Positions 20,833 through 32,534 of a stretch of DNA of 64,000 nt are shown here, one piece after another (the first letter of the stretch is position 1; the number at the start of each line of letters is the position of its first letter). Position numbers and translations under genes: made by a program. The stretch comes from Phytophthora hibernalis (lineage: Eukaryota > Oomycota > Peronosporomycetes > Peronosporales > Peronosporaceae), in contig JAAKBF010000173.1 of the NCBI GenBank assembly GCA_012656075.1, forward strand, positions 62,001 through 126,000, written 5' to 3'. The notes beneath the pieces were generated by a model. The model did not search any database. It saw only the letters and a program-made list of their open reading frames with translations, and was not told where the DNA came from.

Positions 20833-23800
20833 TGCCGAGCGAGTATGAGGACAAGTACCTGCTGTTGCGCGATGAGAACACGACGCTCAAGAAGAAGAAG
20901 AATGAGCAGGAGGCCACCATCAAGCGGTAGGCAAGACTGTCATAAACCCAGTCAGTACCTTCTCCTAACGTTTATCTGTTGTATATTTGTACATTACTCA
21001 AGGATGTACACGAAATTGGCAATTATTGAAGAGAAACTCACCAAGAAGCGCCAAATAGAAGACAAAAACAACCAGGATGACCCGGGTACAACCTGCTGAG
21101 GTAGCTGTTCATGCAGCTCGTAGGTACTAATTGGTTTTATGGCTAATGCAGATACTGGAGGCAATAAAGCAGCAGTCGTCCCTGTGAGACGAGATTTGGA
21201 CACGGAGAAATTCATTGCCGCCTTGAAAAATGAGAACACCACGCTGAGGAAGAAGAACCAGTCGCTGATGGAGAAAATCGGTGGCTGGAGGAGCAGAGTC
21301 GAGGGTCTAACTCCTTGAAAAGACTTGGTGGCACTATCGCACGGACGCCAATGCAGAAAAGACCTGCTGCTCGAACCACGACAGCTAGAAATGAAGGCTT
21401 TCCGGAAGTACGCTGGAGAAGCAGGCTGAGAGTGCACGGAAGCTGCATAGAGATACGTTTTCAGGGGATCTAGAGGTGGATATGAAGAAGCGCTTGGTTA
21501 TTGCAGAAAAGCAATTGATGAAGCTACAAAAGGAGAATGAGCAACTGCGGACAAGTAGCAATAGCCTTCTGCTCAAGCCGAGACGAGATAATAACGAGGG
21601 ATCTGGACCGAGTGACGATGAAGATGACAACAACAAAGAGCCTATCAATTTGGAGATTGACCAGCTGAAAAGAGAACTTCGCGACCGTCAAGCACAGCTC
21701 GCAATTTTGAACGCTCGCTACGAAAACCTGGAGTCGAACGCACTGGCTGAGCGTGAAATCCAGGAGAAAACCCTGGAACAAATGGAACAGATGAATCGCC
21801 AGGTGCACAAGCTTCGAACACAGTTGCAGGATGCGGTAATGGAAAAGGAGGAGATGGAGATCCGAATGATGAAAGCCGGAGACCAGGAAAAGACATTGCG
21901 CAGCTACGTGAACAAAATCGCCGCTTGGAGGAGCGTATGACATCACTTTGTGAAAGCCCGTTTATAAACGACGCTTTCCAGCGCAAGGAACGTATTGATA
22001 AACTGTTCGACCTAGAGAAGCTAGCACACGAACAAAAGGCGACAATAGCTCACATGACCGAAGAAAACCAAAAACTACAAGGTGTCATCCGGGAGCTACA
22101 AATCAGCATCAAACAGCTTAAGCAAGCGAAAGATAGAGTTGAGATGGATCTGGAACGAATGGCACACCACTTGATGGAGGAGAGAAATGCTAGGAGCCTC
22201 GAAACCATCAAATCGTCTAGTAGCACGCCGGTACCAAGGCCAGAACCATTTGTAATCGTTCGCCCGCGCACCCCTGAAACACAGCATCAACCGCCTGAAA
22301 AACGAGATGCATGTTCTTCCCCTGTGAAAAACAACGCATCACCTCCCAAAGTGTATGCCCCCTCACTGCCCATGTACGTCTTCTAAACCTGATTTTTCGC
22401 TTGAATGTTGAACATATCATCACTAACCTGCTTCGTGACTGTCATTCGTAGAGCTGGAGGCATAGTAGGACGCAAATACGGAGAAATGCCAACGACTGCT
22501 AGTTTCCTCGATGCGGAAGAGGACAATAGTGTGAAACACTTGCGAAACCGTGTGCACGTTCTTCAAATTGCCCACTTAAAGTCAATGCAGGAGCTGGAGC
22601 GGTGTGAAAAAATGCTTCACGCACAGACCAACATCAATCGAGAACTCGCTTTGGAGATCGAGGAGCTGACCACATCTAAAATTTCGAGCTCCAATCAACT
22701 CCAACGTCGGATGAAAGAGCTTGAGCTACTCTGCGAAGCACGCCAGCAACGAATTCACGTGCTCCAAGCCGAAATTAAACAGCTGAAATATGCTCGCGAG
22801 AAAATGCTGCTCAGAGATCGAGAGGCCGATGATGCATCCTCCGATGGCTCGTTTAGTGGCGACGAAGGGAGCGAGGTGGCATCGTTATCTGAATCATTAA
22901 TTTTAGCCGCGAGGGATCTGGCTCCTGGCGAACAACTTCTTGAATTGGGGATCATGAGCGGGAACTTTGACAGCAGTGTTGTGGGCATCAACTCGTCAAC
23001 ATTTGTGCTATGTGATTTCTATGACTTTGAGTCGCAGTCGACACCGCTTCTCATGGAAACCGGCCGGAGTATAATCTGTCGGCTACGTTTAAAGTGACAG
23101 TGGACGGTTTTTTCTTACGCTATCTGGCGTCAGAGTCTGTAGTTCTGGAAGTGCATCAGGCCATTCGAGGAGATTTCAAGTTAATTGGTAAGGCGTCCAT
23201 TCGTCTATCCAAATTGCTCCAGTCAAAAGGGTCGTGAAAGAGTCGTCGCTTGCAGTGAGATCAATTGCCAGCAATGATGGCGGGGCGGCCGTACTGGGAT
23301 CGTTAAATGTAGTACTGAGACTTTCAACACCAATTTCAGAGATTTGGCAACTGCACCTCCGCTCATACCCACAAGACATGCAGCTTCTTTCAGCGGCACG
23401 CAAAAGTGGCGGTCAAGAAGTCACAACAGATGTATTTTGTGACGAAGATTTTTGCGCCGATGCAGAAGATCATTCCACGAACGTGTTGCAAGTTACCGTT
23501 TTTGGCTGTAGAAATCTGCGGTCCTACGGGAAGCGATCGGATGGTTCAGCATCTCGAGTCCCATCCTCGTATGCGCACTATCAGTTGCTTGGATTTCCTG
23601 ATGTTTTTACGAACATTGTTCCTGAATCGTCGAGTCCAGAATACGACTTGGGCTGCAGCCGGCAAGCTTTCACTCTAGCAGTAGATGCGTGCCTTCTTCG
23701 GTTCTTTTCAAAATGCCGTCTTTGGATTACTGTCTTTGATGACCAAGCTGAACTTGATGACAACATGCAAGAGGACGGTATGATTGGCAAGTGTGGGCTC

Positions 23801-26800
23801 TTGCTATCCGATCTTGTGGATGGCGAGAACGTCCGAGGTTGGTTTTCGTTGAAAGATCAAAATGAGCAGCATGCTGGAGACGTCTCTGTTTTAATTCAGT
23901 GGAAAGACCCATTCCAGGTGCTTCAACTCACTTCTTCTCAACGTGCACGAGGAATCAATGGCCGTCCAATTGATATACACTCACTTGATTTTGACCAGCA
24001 ACACTCATTGTTGGCAATGTTTTCTTCTGATCTGGATGGGCGGGTTAACTATTGTCAGTTTTGCATTACGCAGCTCCATCAGAAGAACTGGAGTTGCTTG
24101 TTGCAAAGCTAAAAGAGAGATTGGAGCACGCCATCGACTCAGAGCTGGCGTCTTCTGTTCAAGATGCTCTCACGGCAGGAGCAGATACGTCACAGCGAAA
24201 ACGTATGCTCGTTCCGGTAAACACAATTTTGAAGGCAGGTGAAAAGTACGGCATTTTCCTGTCAGATGCAGAACGAGGACTTTTGTTAGCCACGTTTGGT
24301 ACTGCTGATATTTCCCAGAGCGCACGTGGACTACGGGGAATACAGCAGGTGACTCTATTGGCCACGAAGAATTGATTTCTTTGAATTATTTGCTGCTGCA
24401 TATCAACCCTCGACTCAGCTGCACCGAGCGGTTGCTGTGTCACAAAATTCGCCAAACCGTGCGCGGATATCTTCAAGAGCAAAGAAAACGCAAGGCAGCG
24501 GGTGGCGTGCCTGCTCCTAAGCTTTTGAGAAGTTTGATGAAGCTTTGTGTGGGCGAGTTAATCGATCTGCATTCAGGAAATGCCTATCAGCGTTGGGTTT
24601 CGACTTGATGAACATAGAGTCCGAGTACCGTGAACTGGTTCGGAATCACACGAAACAACTTAGTTCAGAAGGAATTCAAAGTGATCTCGTTGCAAACGAG
24701 ACATCTCCCTCTCAAGGCGCTATCGATTTGGATGAAGACGTTGTAGAAGATGTCACTGCCAAGGTTAAACAGGTAGCTAAGGCCTCGATGGTACTTCCTC
24801 GCGAGACCGAAGTGAAAGCGAGTAGATCGGTGACCCAAAACGAAGTGCCAACAATGGATGCTTCAGAACTGACTGGAACTTCTGTTCCCGCAACAACTGA
24901 ATTCCGACGACGGAAGCAAGCTTTCATGGATCGAATGAAAGCTATTGCTTCTGCTAGCAGCAAGAATCTGGTGTACGAAGAAGTGGAGAAGAAGTTACTG
25001 GGGCAGAAAAAAGAACAAGGAGCAATACCATTACCGCGACATGAGGTTCTTAAACAGCAACTGGTACAGCTTCATGCCCCTCATAATATTCATCATGGTG
25101 CTGCAAAAATGCTCCAACGACAATATCGACAGTTCAAAAGCAACAGCAACTGCGCCACTTCAAAACTTTCCTGAAAGATGCACCCGTTAAAGTACAACAT
25201 AATTCTATTAAATCCTCTGCAGTACCAGACGCAGACACAGCACGTGCAGTTGAGTCAAAACCGCCACTTTCAAGCGACAACGAAACTCGGTTGACGTGTG
25301 CTTTGGAGGCAGCTGTAAAATTTTCGTTGGCGAAATTCCAGAAAAGTTTTGTGCAATTCCAAGAGTTTTGCATAATTCATCATTTTGGTGAGATTGCGCC
25401 GGCAAAATTGTGGCGTCAGATGGATGCAAACGGTTTGGTGGAGTTGCTATCCAAACGAGGTGCAGGTTTACTTTCACAAAGTTTTTGTCCTCAAGCTACG
25501 ATGAGGATGAATTGGAAAGTGGTTCAAAGTTGAGTGTATCTCTTAAAGCTGTCCATACTTTTCTCAAGGCCTTTCTGAATAATGCACCCGCTAAAGAGCA
25601 ACATAGTTCTATGAAATCTTCTGCAGTCCCAGAACCAGAAGCTGCACCAGTAGTCCAACCAATACCGCCAAGAACTCCTATTACAATCCTGTCAGAATTC
25701 ATAAGCTGGTGCGACGAGCACGGAATCGACCTTCGAGGCGAGATTGAAATCAATGATGATGCCTACACCGGGTTTGTCACAGCGATGGAACTGAAACACA
25801 CTCTACTTCGCCTGGGCATCACGAAAGTCGCCTCTCCTTCATCTGCCGAAGCCGTGATAGGACTATTGATTCGTCAGTTCCGGAGTGCAGAACAAACCGA
25901 TGCAGTTCACTACACTGTGATGCTATACAACGCGACTAATTTAGGCCCTGATCCACAATGGCATGCTCAGATAAGCGAACACTTGCGGTCACGCATTCGC
26001 TTGAAAGCCAACTTTGCCGGTAAAATCGACCATTCGGATCCGACAAATTATCTCAAGTTGGATGCCGCTTTCAGCCACTTCGACTGTGAAAAGAAGGGCT
26101 TTTTAACAGCGGGAAGTCTTCAGAGAGGTTTGCGGGCTCTACAATATGAACTGTCAATGGAACAGCTCAGCATTTTGATGACACAGATGTGCATTTTCCG
26201 CCACACTGGTGGTGGACTTTCGCGAACCGAGTTTGATTCTTTCGTGTTAGACCCTTACGGCTTTGGATTACTAAAAACGCTTTCTGATCAGCTGTATGCA
26301 GAAGTTGATCCCCACAGTCAAGACACATTGCCTCGGGTTGCATACTTGAGCCGTTTGTTGATAGAGTGTGGTGGTATCCGCGACGAGAGCAGCCTCCCTA
26401 AGGAAGTGTTTTGGACCCAACTAGAGCGAGTACTTGAGCGGCAACTGGAACGGTGGGAGAGATCACGTCTCCAACATCTTTTCGATGTAAGCCGTGACGG
26501 ACAAATTGCCTACAAACTTTTCCTAAAGGTGATGTCTCGATGGCGAACTCCCGTCAACCCGCTACGGAATATCACAGCAATGGAGCAGCGACCAGCAGCC
26601 AAGCCTGAAAAGCCTGAAAAGCAGCTGCGTTTCAAGAAAATGCCAAAGGCGATGATAAGCCACCCTGCAACTGTGACGACATTCTTCGGTCGCTGTACAA
26701 TCGGATGTCCTCCATCGACTTTGATTCCCAAGTCGACATAGTTGAAGAGTATCTGAGACTGAAGGATCGCAAGCATACTGGAAGCATTACGATGAAACAG

Positions 26801-26968
26801 TTGAAGAAAGTTTTCGACCAGATCGGGTTGTCACTGTCTGCTGACGCCTTCACAAGTCTGCAAATGTTCTTTCCGGGTATAGCCTCCTCGAGTGCAGAGG
26901 AAGAGCAAGAAGAACTGGTAGCTTACGAAAAGATCCTGTTAGCGTTACAAGTTCTTCATGAAGATTAG
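20833..26968 (+). CDS. RPGRIP1L-like ciliary protein: coiled coil, C2 domains, EF-hand-like C-terminus (many frameshifts)
   Basis: Homologue of RPGRIP1L, the ciliary transition-zone scaffold. It starts MPSEYEDKYLLLRDENTTLK and continues KRMYTKLA, as in the human N-terminus. Introns: 20927-21002, 21086-21151 and 22374-22451. Long coiled coils run to about 22800. The family C2 segment follows (STFVLCDFYDFESQSTPLL, then EYNLSATFKVTVDGFFLRYL and VVLEVHQAIRG). A second C2 is at about 23480-23920 (LQVTVFGCRNLRS, IWQLHLR before it). Beyond that are EF-hand-like segments: SDLDGRVNYCQF, HFDCEKKGFLTAGSL and DRKHTGSITMKQLKKVF. The tail has no counterpart in human RPGRIP1L. About eleven one-base shifts interrupt it (near 21285, 21410, 21930, 23065, 23235, 24055, 24350, 24535, 25135, 25490, 26690). 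The coding signal continues cleanly across each, so consensus error is likely, though decay cannot be excluded. Confidence 0.8.
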
Positions 26969-27053
26969 TAGCAACAACAATCAATAATACTTACTTTAAC
27001 TGTTTCCCTTTAATTCTTTAACGACAACTTTACCACAAAAATCGCAAAAATCC

Positions 27054-27126
27054 GTGGATAATTTACGGATAAATTACCACCCGATTATACTTTAATGGTG
27101 GATAATTTACGGATAAATTACCATCC
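27054..27126. repeat. Two tandem near-palindromic 29-33 bp units
   Basis: Unit 1 (27054-27082) and unit 2 (27094-27126) both contain GGATAATTTACGGATAAATT. They fill the short gap between two convergent genes. Unit 2 has a perfect 33-bp inverted copy at 30005-30037. Confidence 0.8.
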
Positions 27127-27171
27127 CATGTACCGGGTCCTTCCTTGTAAGTGTACAAGTTGAGAGTTCCA

Positions 27172-29859
27172 TCACCGATAGAGGTGATGAATTTGCGGGT
27201 TTGCTTTGATCTCAGCGATCTCGGCATCCATTTCAGCTGCACGTCGCACTAGTCGCTCTTTCACAGTCATCAAATTATCAGGAACAAACTTGATCACCAA
27301 CGACTGCAAGAATGAGTGCCAGGTGCTAGAACCGTCCATGACATCGGCACGACGAACAAGCCGATTCCCAGAGCTACCGGTATTGATGTGCTGTGTAGAA
27401 CTCGCTGACCTGCTTGTCTGCATATGCTCGCCGTGGTCTGGATTGTTTTCAGGGGCAAGCGGTGAAGTCTCACCATTCCGGATGAACTCGAACAAAGCGC
27501 AGAGTTGGTTCATTGTCTCGGAACGATTGCCGTTGGTTCGTGCATCATGTTGGTTGTTCATACCGAGATCAATACGAGAAAGCACCCATTTGACGCGGTG
27601 CAGCAGCATTTGGTCCTCCTGAGTCCCAGCTCCCTTCGAAGCATTTTGCACCTCGAGTTCCGTTCTATCTAACTCAATTTTCGACAACAGCTCTTGCCGT
27701 TTGTTGGCGTGTAGCGTGATGACATCCTTGAGGTCTTTCGAAAGCAACGGGTTGTCCCTGAACATCGTCTCGATGCGATCCACGGTACCTGGATGCACAA
27801 CTCGTACCGCTTCCAGCATTCCTTGCACACGAGCAATACTCTGCTCGGCTTTGTGAATTCCAAAACGCGTAGCTTGAGTCGTTTCATGCAGCTGTGCAAG
27901 TTCCTGCTGTTTGTCCATGAGTTTGTCTTCCAGCTGCACGATTGAAGCCTGCAGTGCTGCTATATTATCCCGGTAAAGTGCTGCATTTGTCTCCAGTCCG
28001 ATACACATCCGCTTCTGGTCTTCAAGGCTACGTAGCAGGTGAACCTTCGAGTGCAAGCCTTCAATGTGCCCAAAGAGAACTTGGTGTTTCCACAAGCGGA
28101 AGAAATTGTACTTGGTGTGTCGCCGCTGCCGACGCTGGTAGGCTACACAAATGCTCTCCTTGGCCGCCCGTGAGGCACGTCTGCGAGCCATGAACACGTA
28201 CCAGCATCGGAACGGTATAGTAAAGATGCGTCGCGAGTATGCATGCCATTCTTCGATAGCGTTTTCACGCAAAGCATGCTGGTATTGTGCTCGGACGTGC
28301 CAACGTTTCATGAGCCAAGCGAGTGTCTCCTTCGTGCTACCTTCAAACAACCGGCGTACTCGACGAATGAGCTGGCAATGCTTAGTCCAAGCACGTAGAT
28401 GCTTGAGCATGTGCGTGCGTCTGTAGTGAGCATCAATCTTACGAAGGTTAAAGTGTTGATCGTAGCGCTCAAGAGAACGGCGGTCCACAACGCTGGCAAT
28501 GGCCTTGTCGATCTGCGTCGCACGGAAGGTTTTCACCCATTCATCCACGACACGTTTTAGCGTGCATCTGCTGTCGTGGGCGATTGCAATTTCCATGTTC
28601 TTCTTCATCGGCAGGAACATAACGTTCTTTATCATTTGGAAGTAGCGCTTGAGTACATGCATCGGGTGTCGAGCACGAATTCTGCGGATGTTGTCTTTGA
28701 GAAACTCTTCGTGCACCATTTCCTGCGTGAGCACGTCAAATCGATCCATTGTTTCAAGCCGCTGTCGAGCTGCGTAGTGGCGTGCTCTCGCATCTGCCGA
28801 CGCTCTTTTGCGGCTACGGGGACCTAGAGCTGCCGTCTTCCATGGCAGGAAAACGTGTCGTAAGAGATTGCACTGCCTTTGCGGAAACGAAGTTCCGTTT
28901 CTTCAAGGCGGGACAATTTCAAAGGTAAATTCATGAGCACCACGTCACGGATTTCAGCCAGCACATGACGCAAAAATGACCGGGTACGCTCTTCTTGCAA
29001 GAGCACGATCTGCTTGTTAACAAACTCCTCTCGTGCGGCGAATTGCTCCACATACGTCAGAAAGCGCGCACATCTTCGTGCTCGCCAGCCACCAAGTGCA
29101 CTCTGAAGCTTCTGGAATCGGCGACGCACCACAAACCCTCGGCACATCATGGAAATCTTCGTAGCTGCGAGATGGCGTTGTTTATCACCTGACGCGACTT
29201 CGTGAAATACCTTGTCAAGTCTCCGTATCGTGGATCGAATATCGCGCACACTATGAGTCACTTGCGCACTGGCCTTCGGGTTAACAACAGTAGAGCCTCG
29301 CGCTCGATCGTCCCGTCCACCATCTCGATGGGCATTTGAGACGTCTTGGATGCTGTCCTGTAAGAACTTTTCAATTCCTAGCTGGTGAACGCTGCGTTCG
29401 TCGTCCTTCCTTGTGACTGCACGCTTCTCCAGTCCTCGACTCGGTGTTGTAGTCAAAGTTGTTGCCACCCGCTGCAAACGTTGGTCGAGGCTGGCAATTT
29501 CACTTGACATTTGGTGCATCGATGCGAGCGTCATAGGCGGTGAGCCTGTCGACAACCCAGAAAGTGCAGTAGTTTTTCCCGGTGCAGTGGACACGGAAGC
29601 TCCTGCCCGATTTCCACCGACTAAACCTGTTGAAAAGTGGCATAATAGACACAAGGGTAGCATATTAACCAATGTATCAACACAAGACAAGACTATGGAT
29701 GGAGATAAATGACTCACGTTTGTCGACTCGAGGTCCAGTCATGGCCTGAGAACTTCGACGCGTTGCTGTTGCATCGCTCTCTCCATTTGCCATGCGGTTA
29801 AGCACCACTTCCTCCACTGACTGTTGGCCTGGCGCCAAGCGAGACGCCTTCCGAACCAT
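27172..29859 (-). CDS. Sfi1/IQ-like coiled-coil protein, possible basal-body or centrin-binding protein
   Basis: Exon 1 starts at the ATG at 29859 (MVRKASRLAPGQQ). The intron is 29627-29717 (GTGAGT...CAACAG). Exon 2 continues through a disordered stretch into an IQ-like motif (ISMMCRGFVVRRRFQKLQ). A one-base frameshift near 28862 is needed to join FLPWKTAALGPRSRKRA. Then come repeated Trp/Arg-rich helices of Sfi1 type (LRAWTKHCQLIRRVRRLF, MKRWHVRAQYQHALRENAIE, FRCWYVFMARRRASRAAKE, FRLWKHQVLF), followed by a long coiled coil from about 28080 and a C-terminal helix ending ANPQIHHLYR. Such repeats bind centrin in known Sfi1-like proteins. The assignment rests on repeat character, not on a full-family match. 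It is convergent with the RPGRIP1L-like gene. Confidence 0.65.
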
Positions 29860-30361
29860 CTTTGAGTTAAAGATTCTTGTTACTCGCGTCGTTTCATGAG
29901 CGCTTTTCGGAGGTCGTATAAATTGTATCGCAGTTTATTAAAGCTCGTCTTTTTATGAGACGACCCAAAATTATATTTCGGACTATAATGATTATAGTAT
30001 AATCGGATGGTAATTTATCCGTAAATTATCCACCATTATTCCACAGGAGCTCAATAAAATACAGAGATAAAGCACATGAACGGATTTCTCCTTTTAAACG
30101 AACGAGTGAACGGTAGGGAATCAATCCTCAAAATGGGGAAGCACCCGATTCCATCCAACCTTGTTCTATCTAGCCCTGTTGACATCTCACTGTCAACCCA
30201 CCACCCAGCTACCGGTAATCAGACCTCTCGTGACGTTATACCCGCCGCCTGCTGCCTGCTTTCCAGCCTGACTCTGAAGTTACTCATTGAGCCTTGCCAG
30301 TTTTTTCTGCCGCGCCGAAAGCCGACGGATTCCCAAATGAGAGCCTCCACGTTCTACCTGT
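29860..30361. other. Intergenic with inverted copy of the 27094 repeat
   Basis: 30005-30037 is the perfect reverse complement of 27094-27126, so the Sfi1-like gene is bracketed by inverted copies. The adjacent ATTATAGTATAATCGG also mirrors CCGATTATACTTTAA at 27081. The open frame 30076-30429 (plus) lacks coding character and overlaps the end of eIF3h. Confidence 0.7.
30005..30037. repeat. Inverted copy of the 27094-27126 repeat
   Basis: Perfect 33-bp reverse complement of 27094-27126, on the far side of the Sfi1-like gene. The core GGTAATTTATCCGTAAATTA is itself nearly palindromic, as expected for a MITE end. Confidence 0.85.
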
Positions 30362-31464
30362 TTACTCCTTCTGGTGAATCTTCGCCGCCAAGAAGAGCTT
30401 CTGGAAGGACTTTCCGGCGTAGCGGTTGATGTGCTCACAGTACGTGTTCATCTGCTTCGTGATGAGGAGCGATTCGAGACGGGAGGGCTGGTTCACCGAC
30501 TTGAAGAAGCTCGGGTCCTCCTCAGGCACGGGTTCCTCTCCATTCTCGCGACGCACCTTGTTCTCCTCGCGCTGTCTATTCTGCCACTGCTGGTAAGAAG
30601 CACGTTGCTTTGATAATGCGCGCTCGTAGCCCTGGAATTTGTAGTGTTCCTGGGCAAGCTCATCAGCCCACAGCGTCATGTTCTTGAGGCTGCTCTCCAG
30701 ATAAGCGTTAGTAGCCAGATCCAGACGTTCAAAACTTCCAGCAGCTGCAGTATCATTGACATGGGCCGTCTGCTGCAGCCAGCAGGTAATAAGGTCCGAG
30801 TTGCGGATCTCAATAGGAGTTCCTCCACGACCGTCGCGGAGCGGATATCGGTCTTGGCGAAGTTCTCCTTGGAGAACGAGCTGCTCTTGTACGTGTCCAT
30901 GAAGTTCTTGGTCAGTCTCACAGCACGGAGACTCAGAGATCCTTTAGTCGTCTCGGCCGAGTCGTAGATGAGGCAAATAGCGTTGGGACCCAGCGACTTC
31001 TGGTACTGGAACTGGTGCTCGATGAACGAGGCCGTGCAGAAGGTGCCCATGGCCACCGACTGGTACCAGCCCACCTTGTTGTTGTCCATGCCGACTTCAC
31101 GCAGTCCCTTCATCATGTCCAATTGGTACTCGTCCGCTCCCTTCTTCCGTTCACTACTAGGAGGAGACGGGAAGCTGTTGGTCACCTCCAGCACCTCGTC
31201 ACTGTCCACACCCAATAGGGAACCAGCCACACCTCCAGGGACACTGTCGTGGCAATGCTTGATGATCTGCAATAGAGCCACACCGTCCAGGGAGACGCTA
31301 GTGACGGAAGTCACTCCTTCAAAGATGTCGATGGACTCGTTGCTCTCAGGCGCAGCACCCAGCACCACAACGGGAGGAGAAACAGGCGCATCAGTAGCAG
31401 ATGCAGCAGGAGGTGCAGCAGCGGGTGTCCGCGCTGGCGTGGGCGTGTCGAGTCCCCAGGCCAT
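30362..31464 (-). CDS. Translation initiation factor eIF3 subunit h (one frameshift)
   Basis: Non-catalytic MPN-domain subunit of the cytoplasmic eIF3 complex. Start ATG at 31464-31462 (MAWGLDTPTPART), followed by an Ala/Pro-rich leader. The MPN domain starts VSLDGVALLQIIKHCHD, with GSLLGVDSDEVLEVTNSFP and VGWYQSVAMGTFCTASFIEH. It lacks the JAMM metal-binding His pair, as expected for eIF3h. After a one-base deletion near 30823 (poly-C context) it continues PIEIRNSDLITCWLQQ, then NMTLWADELAQEHYKFQGYE and LITKQMNTYCEHINRYAGKS, all typical of the family C-terminus. The family is usually about 340-370 residues, which this matches. No introns. It is divergent from MRT4 with a 257-bp shared upstream region. 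Confidence 0.92.
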
Positions 31465-31574
31465 GGTAACGTCGGTGTCTTCCGGGTGCTTCTGGGCGGA
31501 TAATGGATTTCCCCCGTTAACGACTGGCTGGGCTGGATGAAACACGTTTTCAGCCAATGAGAGGCGTGCGTTTT

Positions 31575-31593
31575 GGAATTTTAGCGAATGAGG
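31575..31593 (-). promoter_or_regulatory. Inr-like element upstream of eIF3h
   Basis: On the minus strand CCTCATTCGCTAAAATTCC carries TCATTCG followed by an A/T-rich core, an oomycete Inr-like sequence about 110 nt upstream of the eIF3h ATG, in the region shared with the divergent MRT4 gene. Confidence 0.4.
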
Positions 31594-31721
31594 TGGAATG
31601 AAGACATGTGAGTGGATGAAAAGGAGGTGATGTTGGACGCCGTCTTTTTGGTTGGTGGAGACTGACGCACATCAAGAGGTGCAACTGATAGTTGACACAA
31701 GTATAATACCTGGAGGAAACG

Positions 31722-32413
31722 ATGCCCAAGTCCAGGAGACAACGCGCCAAGCCGCTCACGCAGGCCAACAAGAAAGGAAACGAACTCAAGCAGAACGTGG
31801 TGGAATCTATTCGCAATGCCGTGGACACGTACGCGTCCGCCTACGTCTTCAGCTTCCAGAACATGCGCACAAGCCACTTTAAGGACGTGCGCATGGACTT
31901 CAAGGACAGCCGCTTCTTCCTGGGCAAGAACAAGGTCATGAAGCTCGCGCTCGGACGCTCCAAGGAAGAGGAGTATGCTGAGAACCTCTTCCGTCTCTCC
32001 AAGGACGTCAGTGGCAGCACCGGTCTGTTGTTCACCAACAAGCCGCACGATGAAGTGGTGGCGTACTTCGCCAAGCTCTCGGTGAGCGACCACCCACGCT
32101 CGGGCTTTGTAGCCACCGAGACGGTCACAATCCCTGAAGGACCGTTGCCGCAGTTCATTGGTAGCATGGTCGAGTCGCTGCGCGGTCTGGGACTCCCTGT
32201 GGACCTCAAGAACGGCGCTATCGTGCTCAGCCGCAACTACACCATCTGTAAGCCTGGCCAGACACTCACCCCGAGCAGGCCAAGCTTCTGGTCCACTTCG
32301 ACCAGAAGATGGCCGAGTTCAAGCTCGTGATGCTCAGTATCTGGTCCAAGGAAAAGTACCAGCGGATCGCGGCTGAGGAAGCCAACGCCGACCCCGAGGA
32401 CGTGGATATGTAA
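31722..32413 (+). CDS. MRT4: Ribosome assembly factor MRT4 (one frameshift)
   Basis: Nucleolar paralogue of ribosomal stalk protein P0, needed for 60S subunit maturation. The start MPKSRRQRAKPLTQ is the canonical MRT4 N-terminus. It continues AYVFSFQNMRTSHFKDVR, FFLGKNKVMKLALGRSKEEE, STGLLFTNKPHDEVVAYF and SRNYTICKPGQTLTP. A C is missing in the run at 32269-32272. In the corrected frame it continues EQAKLLVHFDQKMAEFKLVM and ends EDVDM before TAA at 32411-32413. About 230 residues, as in other MRT4 proteins. No introns. The break sits in a homopolymer of a gene that should be essential, which argues for a sequencing error. Confidence 0.95.
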
Positions 32414-32534
32414 AGACGACGAGACGTAGTGCCAGGCTAGCTGCAGCAGCTTCTTTAGTACACTTTTTGCATCTAATAGCACTTTGATTTGTTTCGTGGA
32501 GGGTTCATCAAAATGCTATTCTGCGCTTGCAACC

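Noticed and set aside
20833..26968. Calling the RPGRIP1L-like gene a pseudogene
   Set aside because: Coding signal and motifs continue across every break, and similar breaks occur in essential genes nearby.
27054..27126. Tandem units considered as a CRISPR-like array
   Set aside because: Only two units, no spacers of regular length, and a eukaryotic context; a MITE-type palindrome fits better.
30076..30429. 117-codon plus-strand ORF between genes
   Set aside because: No motif, and it overlaps the eIF3h 3' end in antisense.
30968..31540. 190-codon plus-strand ORF
   Set aside because: Antisense to eIF3h, whose protein motifs are clear.
31581..32093. 170-codon minus-strand ORF
   Set aside because: Antisense to MRT4, which is recognisable from its first residues.
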